Part shown: piece after piece, positions 52,554 to 61,426 of the stretch | How positions within the stretch are numbered: position 1 is the first letter of the stretch | Layout: each line of letters starts with the position of its first letter | Assembly: GCF_000178975.2 (NCBI RefSeq) | Contig: NC_015064.1 | Coordinates: forward strand, 3,162,001-3,226,000 | From: Granulicella tundricola MP5ACTX9 | GTDB lineage: Bacteria > Acidobacteriota > Terriglobia > Terriglobales > Acidobacteriaceae | DNA length: 64,000 nt | Direction: 5' to 3' | Translations under genes and position numbers: made by a program | Notes under the pieces: generated by a model | Databases searched by the model: none | Told to the model about the DNA's origin: nothing | The model's input: the letters and a program-made list of their open reading frames with translations, nothing else

Positions 52554-52613
52554 AGGGCGGGGCTTCAGCCCCGCCCTCAGCGCCCGCAACAAAGCCGGCT
52601 TTAGCCGCTGAGG
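52554..52613. repeat. REP-like double hairpin between leuB and the next gene
   Basis: AGGGCGGGGCT and AGCCCCGCCCT form a perfect 11-bp stem with a 2-base loop (52554-52577). A second short stem follows (CGGCT/AGCCG near 52596-52607) and the sequence TAGCCGCTGAGG. It lies just after leuB, resembles dispersed extragenic palindromes of acidobacteria, and may stabilise or attenuate the operon mRNA. Confidence 0.65.
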
Positions 52614-52628
52614 GAATGTAACCCCGTC

Positions 52629-52856
52629 ATGACGATCTCCCACAAATCGCAGTACCTCCTGGTCACCGCCGCCATCCTTACCGCGAGCGTCATCCAGCTT
52701 GTCCGCGGTTACAAGCCATACATCGTCATCATTGGGGCCATCGCCTTCATCTTCATCGGCAACCTTACCGTCTACCTCGCCGGCTCAAAACAACGAGCTA
52801 TCCAGCAACAGCGTAAGCGCGACTACTACGCAGGCCTCCGGGACACCAAAGAATGA
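52629..52856 (+). CDS. Small two-TM protein, unknown
   Basis: A 75-residue protein with two hydrophobic helices (YLLVTAAILTASVIQLV; YIVIIGAIAFIFIGNLTVYLAG) and a basic, Gln-rich C-terminus. It overlaps the next gene by 4 bases (ATGA-type), so the two are translationally coupled. No family recognised. It sits within the leucine gene cluster. Confidence 0.65.
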   Translation: MTISHKSQYLLVTAAILTASVIQLVRGYKPYIVIIGAIAFIFIGNLTVYLAGSKQRAIQQQRKRDYYAGLRDTKE

Positions 52857-53611
52857 TCCGCCCCCTTTACATCTCGGCCCTTGCACTCGCCCTGACGCCC
52901 TGCGCGCAAGCCCAGCTCCTCGGCCAGCCGCCGCTCGTCCAGCACGACGCAGCTCAGGACATCAACCGCATCAAGCGAGACAAGAAAGCCAAGTCCAAAG
53001 AAAACGTCGAGTGGCTCTGGCAGTACAGCCCCCCGCCCGCGGACGGCCGCGAGCACGACCTCATCCAGGACCCCAACTTCCTCCCCTTCCTCGATCAGTA
53101 CTTCACCGCCCCCCAATCCTTCTGGGGCACTGATTCCTCCGGCCGCACAGGCCGCCGCAAGTCCCTCGCCGAAACCGCCTACGACTTCCTCACCGTCCCC
53201 GGCAAGGTCTGGGCAGACAACAACCGTTACATCACCGCCACCGGCAGCGTCTTCCATCTCCGCACCTCGCGCGGCCTCCTCTTCGTGGACCTCAACGGCG
53301 ATCACCCCCTCGCCGTCTTCGCCGCCATCGACTGGATTCGCGACAGCAAAACAACCGACCAGCCCGACGCCGAGTACACCCTCTGGCTCTTCCCCAACCA
53401 CAGCACCGCCACCTCGGCTAACCCCGCATACCTCCCCGGCCCACTCATCCACTCCCTCACCCGCTGGATGGCCGAGCCCGTCCCCGGAACCGGCATCGTC
53501 CAGAAGATCACCGCCGCCATCGTCGTAGACCCCGACGGCACCCCACACCAGATCGCAGTCCCCACCGAAGCAGTCCAGCCCGAAGGCCCGACGCTTCCGA
53601 AACGCAAGTAG
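52853..53611 (+). CDS. Exported protein, unknown function
   Basis: A 252-residue protein with signal peptide MIRPLYISALALALTPCAQA. The mature part contains KSKENVEWLWQYSPPP, AETAYDFLTVPGKVWADNNRYITATGSVFHLRTSRGLLFVDLNG and AEYTLWLFPNHSTAT. No catalytic motif or domain is recognised. It lies 39 bases before leuC and is coupled to the small membrane protein upstream, so it is expressed with leucine biosynthesis genes. Confidence 0.7.
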   Translation: MIRPLYISALALALTPCAQAQLLGQPPLVQHDAAQDINRIKRDKKAKSKENVEWLWQYSPPPADGREHDLIQDPNFLPFLDQYFTAPQSFWGTDSSGRTGRRKSLAETAYDFLTVPGKVWADNNRYITATGSVFHLRTSRGLLFVDLNGDHPLAVFAAIDWIRDSKTTDQPDAEYTLWLFPNHSTATSANPAYLPGPLIHSLTRWMAEPVPGTGIVQKITAAIVVDPDGTPHQIAVPTEAVQPEGPTLPKRK

Positions 53612-53650
53612 CAATCAGCCCGAACCCGAGCTTTTAGCCAGGAGCAAGTA

Positions 53651-55144
53651 ATGCAGACGAACATCACCACACCCCGCACCCTCTTCGAAAAAGTCTGGCA
53701 GCAGCACCTCGTCGTAGCCCCCGCCAACGAGCCCAGCATCCTCTACATCGATCTCCACCTCGTCCACGAGGTCACCAGCCCCCAGGCCTTCGACGGCCTG
53801 AGAATGGCGAACCGCAAGCTCCGCCGCCCAGACCGCACCCTCGCAACGGTCGACCACAACGTCCCCACCTCCAGCATCCAGGATCGCCTCCACATCCTCG
53901 ATCCCATCGCCAACCGCCAGATCGAAGCCCTCCGCCAAAACTGCGCCGACTTCGGCGTCCAGCTCTTCGACGTCCAGGCCCCCGAGCAAGGCATCGTCCA
54001 CATGATCGGACCCGAGCTCGGCGCAACCAAGCCCGGCATGACCATCGTCTGCGGCGACTCACACACCAGCACCCACGGAGCCTTCGGAGCCCTCGCCTTC
54101 GGCATCGGCACCAGTGAAGTCGAGCACGTCATGGCAACGCAAACATTGCCTCAGGACAAGCCCAAAACCTTCCGCATCACCGTCGATGGCGAACTCCCCT
54201 ACGGCGTCACCGCCAAGGACATCGTCCTTCACATCATCGGTGAAATAGGCACCGCCGGAGCCACAGGCCACGTCGTCGAATACGCCGGCTCCGCCATCCG
54301 CGCCCTCTCCATGGAAGGCCGCATGACCGTCTGCAACATGAGCATTGAGGCGGGCGCACGCGCAGGCATGATCGCCCCGGACCAGACCACCTTCGACTAC
54401 CTCCGTGGCCGCCGCTTCTCCCCCGCCCTCACCATCCCCAACATCCCCATGGACCCCGCCCAGTTCGGCAAAGCCATGAAGGGAGCCACCTCACCCTGGA
54501 ACGAAGCCGTAGCCCAATGGTCCACCTTCGTTACGGACGAAGGCGCAACCTTCGACCGCGAGCTCTTCATCGACGCGACCAGACTCACCCCCACAGTAAC
54601 CTGGGGGACGTCCCCAGGGATGGTCACCGGCATCGACTCCAACGTTCCCACCCTCCCAGCCGGAGCCTCAGAGGCCGATCAAAAAGGCTTCGAGCGCGCC
54701 CTGGAATACATGGACCTCAAGTCCGGCACACCCATGCAGGAGATCGCAGTCGATCGTGTCTTCATAGGCTCCTGCACCAACGCCCGCATTGAAGACCTTC
54801 GCGCCGCCGCCGCCCTCGTCCGCGGCTATCACGTCGCCACGACGGTCAAGGCGATGGTCGTCCCCGGCTCCCAGTCCGTCAAAGCGCAAGCAGAAGAAGA
54901 AGGCCTCGACCACATCTTCACCACCGCCGGCTTTGACTGGCGAGAGCCCGGCTGCAGCATGTGCCTCGGCATGAACCCGGACATCCTCGCCCCCGGCGAG
55001 CGCTGCGCCAGCACCAGCAACCGCAACTTCGAAGGCCGCCAGGGCCGCGGAGGCCGCACCCATCTCCTCAGCCCCGTCATGGCCGCAGCAGCAGCCATCA
55101 CAGGCCACCTCACAGACATCCGCACCTGGGAATTCAAAAGCTAA
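53651..55144 (+). CDS. leuC: 3-isopropylmalate dehydratase large subunit
   Basis: A 497-residue aconitase-type isomerase subunit converting 2- to 3-isopropylmalate with LeuD. It has [59 protein letters not shown], and the [4Fe-4S] cysteines C375 ([11 protein letters not shown]), C435 and C438 ([12 protein letters not shown]). The C-terminus has [28 protein letters not shown] precedes the ATG. Length is somewhat above the roughly 466 of E. coli. Confidence 0.97.
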   Translation: MQTNITTPRTLFEKVWQQHLVVAPANEPSILYIDLHLVHEVTSPQAFDGLRMANRKLRRPDRTLATVDHNVPTSSIQDRLHILDPIANRQIEALRQNCADFGVQLFDVQAPEQGIVHMIGPELGATKPGMTIVCGDSHTSTHGAFGALAFGIGTSEVEHVMATQTLPQDKPKTFRITVDGELPYGVTAKDIVLHIIGEIGTAGATGHVVEYAGSAIRALSMEGRMTVCNMSIEAGARAGMIAPDQTTFDYLRGRRFSPALTIPNIPMDPAQFGKAMKGATSPWNEAVAQWSTFVTDEGATFDRELFIDATRLTPTVTWGTSPGMVTGIDSNVPTLPAGASEADQKGFERALEYMDLKSGTPMQEIAVDRVFIGSCTNARIEDLRAAAALVRGYHVATTVKAMVVPGSQSVKAQAEEEGLDHIFTTAGFDWREPGCSMCLGMNPDILAPGERCASTSNRNFEGRQGRGGRTHLLSPVMAAAAAITGHLTDIRTWEFKS

Positions 55145-55198
55145 GCACACTGATCCCTGACAACTGATCCCTGATCCCTAGCTCCGGAGGAGCACCCC

Positions 55199-55840
55199 AT
55201 GATCGCCATCAACGTCCTCACCAGCACCGCCGCCCCACTCGACATCTCCAACATCGACACCGACCAGATCATCCCCAAGCAGTTCCTCAAGCGCATCGAG
55301 CGCACCGGCTACGGCGAGTTTCTCTTCTTCGACTGGCGCCGCTTCCAGGAAGGCCCCAATACCGGAGCCGAAGACCCATCCTTCGCCCTCAACCGCCCCG
55401 AGTACGCCGGCGCAAAGATCCTCATCGCAGGCAAGAACTTCGGCTGCGGCAGCTCCCGCGAGCACGCCGCATGGGCCCTCACCGACTTCGGCTTCCTCGC
55501 CGTCATCGCCCCCAGCTTCGCCGACATCTTCTTCTCGAACGCCGGCAAGAACGGCATGATCCTCGTCCGCCTGTCAGAGGAAGACGTCAACCTCCTCACC
55601 CACCGCAGCACCGTAAACCCAAAGCACAGCATCACCATCAATCTCGAGGCCCAAACCATCACCGACGATGAAGGCTTCAGCGCCACATTCGAAATCGACC
55701 CCTTCCGCAAATACTGCCTCCTGAACGGCCTCGACGACATAGGCCTGACCCTCCGCCACGAAGCCCAACTCAACACCTACGAACGCACCCACGACCAGGC
55801 CTTCTGGCTAAAACCCCGCGCTAAATCCTTGTCCCTCTAA
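55199..55840 (+). CDS. leuD: 3-isopropylmalate dehydratase small subunit
   Basis: A 213-residue swivel-domain partner of LeuC. It shows NIDTDQIIPKQFLKRIERTGYGEFLFFDWR, ILIAGKNFGCGSSREHAAWALTDFGF, and the C-terminal GLDDIGLTLRHE. GGAGGAG precedes the ATG. The 54-base gap after leuC contains a short tandem-like stretch (CTGATCCCTGA repeated), perhaps duplication scars. Confidence 0.97.
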   Translation: MIAINVLTSTAAPLDISNIDTDQIIPKQFLKRIERTGYGEFLFFDWRRFQEGPNTGAEDPSFALNRPEYAGAKILIAGKNFGCGSSREHAAWALTDFGFLAVIAPSFADIFFSNAGKNGMILVRLSEEDVNLLTHRSTVNPKHSITINLEAQTITDDEGFSATFEIDPFRKYCLLNGLDDIGLTLRHEAQLNTYERTHDQAFWLKPRAKSLSL

Positions 55841-55872
55841 CAGCCGAGTAGTTCAACAGAGGTTGGCCCTTC

Positions 55873-56355
55873 GTGATGATCCATAAATCGACAAAAATCG
55901 CTTGCTCAGTGATGACTCTTCTACTCAGTTGCATTGCTGTGCCTAATCTCCACGCACAAGGTGCCTACAATCCATCGGCACCTAAGCCCTTGCAACTGAC
56001 GACTGCAAAGTCCGTGTTCATCTCAAACAACACTGCCGCCCCGTTGGCTAACAGCGATAAGGTCTTCGACGAAATCTATGCTGGCGTCAAGCAGCTCAAT
56101 CGCTTCACGGTTCTCGCAAGCCCTGAAGCCGCCGACCTCATTCTCGAATTCAGTCTCATCACAACGGGCGACAACGATCAGTTCGTCACCTTGAGAATTT
56201 TGGACGGCAAAACACGCATCGTCCTTTGGTCCGTCAGCGATTCAGGCCAGACCAAAGCAATCTATGGTTCGAACGGCAAGAAGAATCAGCACGACGTTCT
56301 CGATAACATCTTTGACTATCTTCAAATCATCACCACGCCCAAACAAACAAACTAA
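55873..56355 (+). CDS. Exported protein, unknown function
   Basis: A 160-residue protein with signal peptide (KIACSVMTLLLSCIAVPNLHAQ). The small alpha/beta domain (KSVFISNNTAAPLANSDKVFDEIYAGVKQLNRFTVLASPEAADLILEFSL) resembles the periplasmic DUF4136-like or peptidoglycan-associated accessory folds common in acidobacteria, but no family is assigned. Codon use is poorer in GC than the flanking leuD and ilvD. A GTG at 55873 or ATG at 55876 may be the start. Confidence 0.65.
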   Translation: MMIHKSTKIACSVMTLLLSCIAVPNLHAQGAYNPSAPKPLQLTTAKSVFISNNTAAPLANSDKVFDEIYAGVKQLNRFTVLASPEAADLILEFSLITTGDNDQFVTLRILDGKTRIVLWSVSDSGQTKAIYGSNGKKNQHDVLDNIFDYLQIITTPKQTN

Positions 56356-56380
56356 GTAACCGGCATACGAGGTAAGCACG

Positions 56381-58075
56381 TTGAGCAACGATCACAACCC
56401 GAAGAAATACTCCATCCCCCTCACCGAAGGCCCATCCCGTGCCGCAGCCCGCTCCTACCTCCGCGGCGTAGGCTTCAGCAAAGAAGACCTCCACAAGCCC
56501 ATCATCGGCGTAGCCAACACCTGGACCGAGATCGGCCCCTGCAACTTCCATCTGCGCGACGTAGCCGCAGCCGTAAAACAAGGCATCCGCGACGCCGGCG
56601 GAACCCCCATGGAGTTCAACACCGTCACCATCTCGGACGGCATCACCATGGGGACCGAGGGCATGAAAGCGTCTTTGATCTCCAGAGAGGTCATCGCAGA
56701 TAGCATCGAGCTAGTAGCCCGCGGCAACCTCTTCGACGGCATCGTCTGCATCGCCGGCTGCGACAAAAACATGCCCGGCACCATCATGGCCCTCGCCCGC
56801 CTCGACATCCCCGGCATCATGCTCTACGGCGGCTCCATCGCCCCCGGCCGCCTCGCGCAGCCCGACGGCACCCACAAAGACATCACCATCCTCAACGTCT
56901 TCGAAGCTATCGGCAGTCACGCCGCAGGCCGCATCACAGACGACCAGCTCGAAGCCGTAGAAGCCGCCGCATGCCCCGGCCCCGGAGCCTGCGGAGGCCA
57001 GTTCACCGCCAACACCATGGCCATGGCCGGCGAGTTCCTCGGCATCTCCCCCTTCAACCTCACCGGCGTTCCCGCCATGTCGCTGGAGAAGGCCGAAGCC
57101 AGCCGCGCAGCAGGCCGCATGATCATGGACCTCTGCCGCAACGACATCCGCCCCAGCCACATCCTCACCCGCAACTCGCTTGAGAACGCCATCGCCGCCG
57201 TCTGCGCCTCAGGCGGCAGCACCAACGCCGTCCTCCATCTCATCGCCATCGCACGCGAGATGAACATCCCCCTCGACATGGCCGACTTCGACCGCATCTC
57301 CGAACAGACCCCCTTCATCTGCGACCTCAGCCCCGGCGGCAAATACGTGGCGAAAGACTATCAAGACGCCGGCGGCAGCCGAGTCCTCGCCGCACGCCTC
57401 AAGCAGCGCGGCCAGCTTCACGACATCCCCACAGTCTCCGGCAAGACCATCTTCGAGGAAGCCGCCCTGGCCATCGAAACACCTGGCCAGCCCGTCATCC
57501 GCGAATGGTCCGATCCCCTCAAGCAGACCGGCGGCCTCGTCATCATGAAGGGCAACCTCTCGCCTGAAGGCTCGGTCATCAAGGTCGCCGGACACGAGCG
57601 CATCCACCACACCGGCACCGCCCGAGTCTTCGACTCCGAGGACCTCTGCTTCGCCGCCGTACAAGCCGGCCAGATCAACCCCGGCGACGTCTGCGTCATC
57701 CGCTACGAAGGCCCCAAGGGCGGCCCCGGAATGCGCGAGATGCTCGCCGTCACCGCCGCCATCAAGGGCATCCCCGAGCTCTCCGAAACCGTAGCCCTCA
57801 TCACCGACGGGCGTTTCTCTGGTGCTACGCGTGGGTTGATGTGCGGCCACGTAGCCCCCGAAGCCTTCCTCGGAGGCCCCATTGCCGCCGTCCACGAAGG
57901 CGACACCATCACCTTCGACATCCCCAACCGCCAACTAACCCTCAACGTCTCCGAAGAAGAGATCGCCACCCGCCTGGCCAAATGGAAGGCCCCGCAACCG
58001 CGCTACAAACGAGGAGTCTTCGCCAAATACGCCGCCTCAGTAAGCAGCGCCAGCGAAGGAGCCATCACCACTTAG
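56381..58075 (+). CDS. ilvD: Dihydroxy-acid dehydratase
   Basis: A 564-residue Fe-S enzyme dehydrating dihydroxy acids to the 2-keto acids of valine and isoleucine. It starts at TTG with GAGGTAAG upstream. It contains EGPSRAAARSYLRGVGF, NTWTEIGPCNFHLRDVA, the cluster cysteines in GCDKNMPGTIMA and CPGPGACGGQFTANTMAM, ASGGSTNAVLHLIAIA, and TDGRFSGATRGLMCGHVAPEA. All are intact. Confidence 0.97.
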   Translation: MSNDHNPKKYSIPLTEGPSRAAARSYLRGVGFSKEDLHKPIIGVANTWTEIGPCNFHLRDVAAAVKQGIRDAGGTPMEFNTVTISDGITMGTEGMKASLISREVIADSIELVARGNLFDGIVCIAGCDKNMPGTIMALARLDIPGIMLYGGSIAPGRLAQPDGTHKDITILNVFEAIGSHAAGRITDDQLEAVEAAACPGPGACGGQFTANTMAMAGEFLGISPFNLTGVPAMSLEKAEASRAAGRMIMDLCRNDIRPSHILTRNSLENAIAAVCASGGSTNAVLHLIAIAREMNIPLDMADFDRISEQTPFICDLSPGGKYVAKDYQDAGGSRVLAARLKQRGQLHDIPTVSGKTIFEEAALAIETPGQPVIREWSDPLKQTGGLVIMKGNLSPEGSVIKVAGHERIHHTGTARVFDSEDLCFAAVQAGQINPGDVCVIRYEGPKGGPGMREMLAVTAAIKGIPELSETVALITDGRFSGATRGLMCGHVAPEAFLGGPIAAVHEGDTITFDIPNRQLTLNVSEEEIATRLAKWKAPQPRYKRGVFAKYAASVSSASEGAITT

Positions 58076-58083
58076 TGAACGGT

Positions 58084-58536
58084 ATGGACACTCAAACCAT
58101 TTGCGACATGATCACGAGGAATGCGATTGAGCTAAAACTTCTCGATGTTGATCTGCACAAAAAACATAAACTTCGTGCGGATGGGCCTGAAGCAGTAGAC
58201 GCTTGGAAAGAGGCCGCCGGACTCTTTTGTGGTCGCTATAACGAGCTTGCATTTCCCGGCGGCTACAACGGCGCTTTGGAGCGGCTCTTGAACGGCGATG
58301 CACTGGCAATGGAAGCAAGTATCTGTTTTCTCGAACTAAGACCGTTCTTTTTTCGCTCTGGATTCATGTTCAAAGACATCCTGCGCAAGGCACGTAAAGC
58401 GCCACTCACAGAAGATCAACGTAAGAGATTAGCACTCGTTGAATTGGCCGTAGTGCAATGGCGCAGCCAAAAGAGAAACGCGCAACAGAACAACTCTGCA
58501 GCAACGCAAGAAGCATCAACTGAGGAACCGCAATGA
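58084..58536 (+). CDS. Hypothetical protein between ilvD and ilvB
   Basis: A 150-residue, mostly helical soluble protein: MDTQTICDMITRNAIELKLL, later FCGRYNELAFPGGYNGALERLLNGD, ASICFLELRPFFFRSGFMFKDILRKARKAPLTEDQRKRLALVE, and a Gln/Asn-rich tail. No family recognised. It is visibly lower in GC than ilvD and ilvB. Its stop overlaps the ilvB start by 4 bases, so it is coupled to ilvB despite looking foreign. The frame extends upstream into ilvD but that part is a shadow. Confidence 0.65.
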   Translation: MDTQTICDMITRNAIELKLLDVDLHKKHKLRADGPEAVDAWKEAAGLFCGRYNELAFPGGYNGALERLLNGDALAMEASICFLELRPFFFRSGFMFKDILRKARKAPLTEDQRKRLALVELAVVQWRSQKRNAQQNNSAATQEASTEEPQ

Positions 58537-60332
58537 CGAACAATCAACACCCCCAACTCACCGGCTCTGAAATCCTCTGGGCCACCCTCGCCGGCGAAGG
58601 CACCACCACCGTCTTCGGCTACCCCGGCGGAGCCATCCTCCCCATCTACGACGCCCTCCGCAAGTTCCCCACCATTCATCATGTCCTTGTTCGGCACGAA
58701 CAAGGGGCCTCGCACATGGCCGACGGCTACGCCCGTGCCAGCGGCCGCGTCGGCGTCTGCATGGCCACCTCCGGCCCCGGCGCAACCAACCTCGTCACCG
58801 GCATCGCCACCGCCATGCTCGACTCCATCCCCATGGTCGCCATCACCGGACAGGTCTCCTCAAAGGTCCTCGGCTCCGACGCCTTCCAGGAAGTCGACAT
58901 CACCGGCATCACCCTCCCCATCACCAAGCACAACTTCCTCGTCACCCGAGCCGAAGACATCGCACCCACCGTGCGCCTGGCCTTCCAGATCGCCCAGCAA
59001 GGCCGCCCCGGCCCCGTCCTCGTCGACATCACCAAGGACGCCCAGCAAGCCTCCGCCCCCTTCGACTTCGACTCCGCAGCCCCGCCCATCCATCGCCCGC
59101 ACCCCATGCTACGCGCAACGTCCAACGCCATCCGTGAAGCCATCGCGCTCATCACATCGGCCAAGCGCCCCGTCATCCTCGGCGGTCACGGCATTACCCA
59201 ATCCGGAGCCGAAGCAGAAGTCATCACCTTCGCCGAGCGCCTCCAGATCCCCATCGCCAGCACCCTGCTCGGCCTCGGCTCCATCCCCGCAGGCCACCCC
59301 TTGTCCCTCGGCATGATGGGCATGCACGGCGAGTCGTGGGTCAACCAAGCCATCCAGGAGTCCGACCTCCTCCTTGCCTTCGGCATGCGGTTCGACGACC
59401 GCGTCACCGGCAACCTCGCCAGCTACGCCCCCAACGCCAAAAAGATTCACATAGAGATCGACCCCAGCGAAATCAGCAAAAACGTTAAAGCCGACGTAGC
59501 CCTCATAGGCGACCTCAAGGAAGTCCTCAACACTCTCCTCCCATTGTTAGAAGGTCGTCATTCTGAGCGAAGCTCAGAACCTCCGTATCTGTCTTCATCT
59601 GAAGCGCCCAAGAACCCTTGGCTGCAACACATCAACACCAGCAAAGGCACCGCCGCCGTCCGCGACATCTTATCTCTCCCAGACAACGGCCACCTCTACG
59701 CCGCCCACGTCATCAACGACATCTGGCGAGAGGCCGTAGCCGCCGGCCGCGAAAAAGATACCATCATCGTTACAGATGTAGGCCAGCACCAAATGTGGGA
59801 GGCCCAGTACTTCAAGCACGAAGCCCCCCGCTCCCTCGTGACCAGCGGCGGCCTCGGCACCATGGGCTTCGCCCTCCCCGCAGCCATCGGAGCCAAGTCC
59901 GCCTGCCCGGATAAAGATGTATGGGTCATCGCCGGCGACGGAGGCTTCCAGATGACCGCATCCGAGCTCTCCACCATCATGCAGGAGGGTCTCGCCATCA
60001 ACATCGCCGTCATCAACAACGGCTTCCTCGGCATGGTCCGCCAGTGGCAGGAGACCTTCTACGACAAGAACTACTCCGCCTCCCCCATCCTCTCGCCAGA
60101 CTTCGTCATGCTGGCCGCCGCCCACGGAATCTCCGGCGCCCACGTGTTCCAGCGCAAGGATGTAACACCCACGGTTACAAAAGCCCGCACCTCCGGCAAG
60201 CCCTTCCTGATCAACTTCCAGGTAGAAAAAGAAGACGGCGTCTACCCCATGATCGCCCCCGGCGCAGCCCTCCACGAGATGGTCCGCCGCCCCCTCCACG
60301 ACCCTCTCCTCGAAACCGCGGAGGATGAGTAA
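58533..60332 (+). CDS. ilvB: Acetolactate synthase large (catalytic) subunit
   Basis: A 599-residue ThDP enzyme, first common step of valine and isoleucine synthesis. It has VFGYPGGAILPIYDAL, the catalytic glutamate E56 in RHEQGASHMADGYAR, GPGATNLVTGIATA, GMHGESWVNQAI, and the ThDP motif GDGGFQMTASEL. Between the central and C-terminal domains (about residues 341-363) lies an extra Ser/Glu/Pro-rich segment (GRHSERSSEPPYLSSSEAPK) encoded by a REP-like palindrome. The frame remains open, so the enzyme is probably functional. The small subunit gene follows two genes later. Confidence 0.96.
   Translation: MTNNQHPQLTGSEILWATLAGEGTTTVFGYPGGAILPIYDALRKFPTIHHVLVRHEQGASHMADGYARASGRVGVCMATSGPGATNLVTGIATAMLDSIPMVAITGQVSSKVLGSDAFQEVDITGITLPITKHNFLVTRAEDIAPTVRLAFQIAQQGRPGPVLVDITKDAQQASAPFDFDSAAPPIHRPHPMLRATSNAIREAIALITSAKRPVILGGHGITQSGAEAEVITFAERLQIPIASTLLGLGSIPAGHPLSLGMMGMHGESWVNQAIQESDLLLAFGMRFDDRVTGNLASYAPNAKKIHIEIDPSEISKNVKADVALIGDLKEVLNTLLPLLEGRHSERSSEPPYLSSSEAPKNPWLQHINTSKGTAAVRDILSLPDNGHLYAAHVINDIWREAVAAGREKDTIIVTDVGQHQMWEAQYFKHEAPRSLVTSGGLGTMGFALPAAIGAKSACPDKDVWVIAGDGGFQMTASELSTIMQEGLAINIAVINNGFLGMVRQWQETFYDKNYSASPILSPDFVMLAAAHGISGAHVFQRKDVTPTVTKARTSGKPFLINFQVEKEDGVYPMIAPGAALHEMVRRPLHDPLLETAEDE
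59553..59618. repeat. REP-like palindrome inserted in frame within ilvB
   Basis: TTCTGAGC-GAA-GCTCAGAA (59561-59579) is a perfect 8-bp hairpin preceded by GTCGTCA and followed by CCTCCGTATCTGTCTTCATC. GTCATTCTGAGCGAAG is a very common opening of extragenic repeats in acidobacteria and resembles 49839-49872. Here it lies within coding sequence at a domain linker. Confidence 0.7.
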
Positions 60333-60912
60333 CCCGTTGCCTCAGCCCTTCCAATTCGTAACCCCGCGCCTCATCCTCCGCCCCTTCGAGGACCGGGACC
60401 GCGCCCCCTTCATCGCCATGAACCTTGATCCCGAGGTCATGCAATTCTTCGCCGCCCCCTTCACCCCGGAGCGGTCAGAAGAGAGCATCGCCCGTTACCA
60501 TCGCCAGCTCCTCCGTGACGGCTTCACCTTCCTCACCGCCGAGCACGCCCAGACCGGCGCATACGTCGGCATCGTCGGCATGCAGGTCATGTCCACCATC
60601 GTCCCCAACCTCCCGCAGCCCGCAGTCGAGATCGGCTGGCGTCTCACCCGCGCCGCCCACGGTCACGGCTACGCCACAGAGGCCGCCCGCGCCTTCGTCG
60701 GCCACGCCTTCAATACCCTGCATCTCCCTGAGCTCGTAGCCATCACCGCCACCTCCAACCAGCCCTCACGCCACGTCATGGAAAAGCTCGGCATGACCCA
60801 CCGCCCGGAGCTCACCTTCAACCACCCCATGGTCCCGGCCGATCACCCCCACAACCAACACGTCCTCTACAGCCTTCAAAACCCAAACGCCGAGGAGGCC
60901 CCATGCGCCTGA
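60325..60912 (+). CDS. GNAT-family N-acetyltransferase (RimJ/RimL-like)
   Basis: A 195-residue acetyltransferase beginning FVTPRLILRPFEDRDRAPFIAMN. The acetyl-CoA region VEIGWRLTRAAHGHGYATEAARAFVGHAF and NQPSRHVMEKLGM are typical of the RimJ/RimL group. It could modify a ribosomal protein or a small molecule; unknown. It overlaps ilvB by 8 bases and the lipoprotein gene by 10 bases, so it is embedded in the operon. GCGGAGG is immediately upstream. Confidence 0.88.
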   Translation: MSNPLPQPFQFVTPRLILRPFEDRDRAPFIAMNLDPEVMQFFAAPFTPERSEESIARYHRQLLRDGFTFLTAEHAQTGAYVGIVGMQVMSTIVPNLPQPAVEIGWRLTRAAHGHGYATEAARAFVGHAFNTLHLPELVAITATSNQPSRHVMEKLGMTHRPELTFNHPMVPADHPHNQHVLYSLQNPNAEEAPCA

Positions 60913-61409
60913 CCTTCGCCCTGATCCCCTTAGCCTTCCTGGCCGGCTGCACTAAACCCGCACCCACCCCCGCACCCGCGCAGGAAGCCACCGAGACCTA
61001 CCACTACCCCCCACGCCCCACCGTCCCCGCGCCTCCCATCAAGCTCTTCCATCAGGATGAAGACACCCTGACCCTCACCACCATCCCCAACGCCACGGAC
61101 GACCAGGTCGCAGCCATCCTCTGGCAGCTTCACGACACCTTCCGCGCCCACACCTTCGCCGCCCTGCATCTTCCCCAGACCTTCATCGACGCCCGCCACC
61201 CCAAGATCTGGTTCCACATCTACCGAGGCCCAAAGTGCGCCAATGAAAAGTTCACGCACGGTAAATATCCCTGCGGAGCAAAGTACAACGGTGCAGGCGA
61301 CTACACCCTCGGCAGCCTCAACAATCCCAACTACGAAGAAGCCGCCCTACGCCACGCCGACGGCTCCGAAACCGCCCTCTGGAACCCCGAAGCACCACCC
61401 AAACCTTAG
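60903..61409 (+). CDS. Lipoprotein, unknown function
   Basis: A 168-residue protein with a lipoprotein signal (MRLTFALIPLAFLAGC, lipobox LAGC with Cys16). A Pro/Ala/Thr-rich tether is followed by a compact domain (LTLTTIPNATDDQVAAILWQLHDTFRAHTFAALHLPQTFIDARHPKIWFHIYRG). No family recognised. GAGGAGG precedes the ATG. It lies between ilvB and ilvN with no obvious biosynthetic role. Confidence 0.75.
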   Translation: MRLTFALIPLAFLAGCTKPAPTPAPAQEATETYHYPPRPTVPAPPIKLFHQDEDTLTLTTIPNATDDQVAAILWQLHDTFRAHTFAALHLPQTFIDARHPKIWFHIYRGPKCANEKFTHGKYPCGAKYNGAGDYTLGSLNNPNYEEAALRHADGSETALWNPEAPPKP

Positions 61410-61426
61410 CCGCCAGAAAGGCCCAA

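Noticed and set aside
55145-55198. Tandem repeat CTGATCCCTGA between leuC and leuD as a regulatory site
   Set aside because: Only two and a half imperfect units with irregular spacing; looks like a duplication scar rather than an operator.
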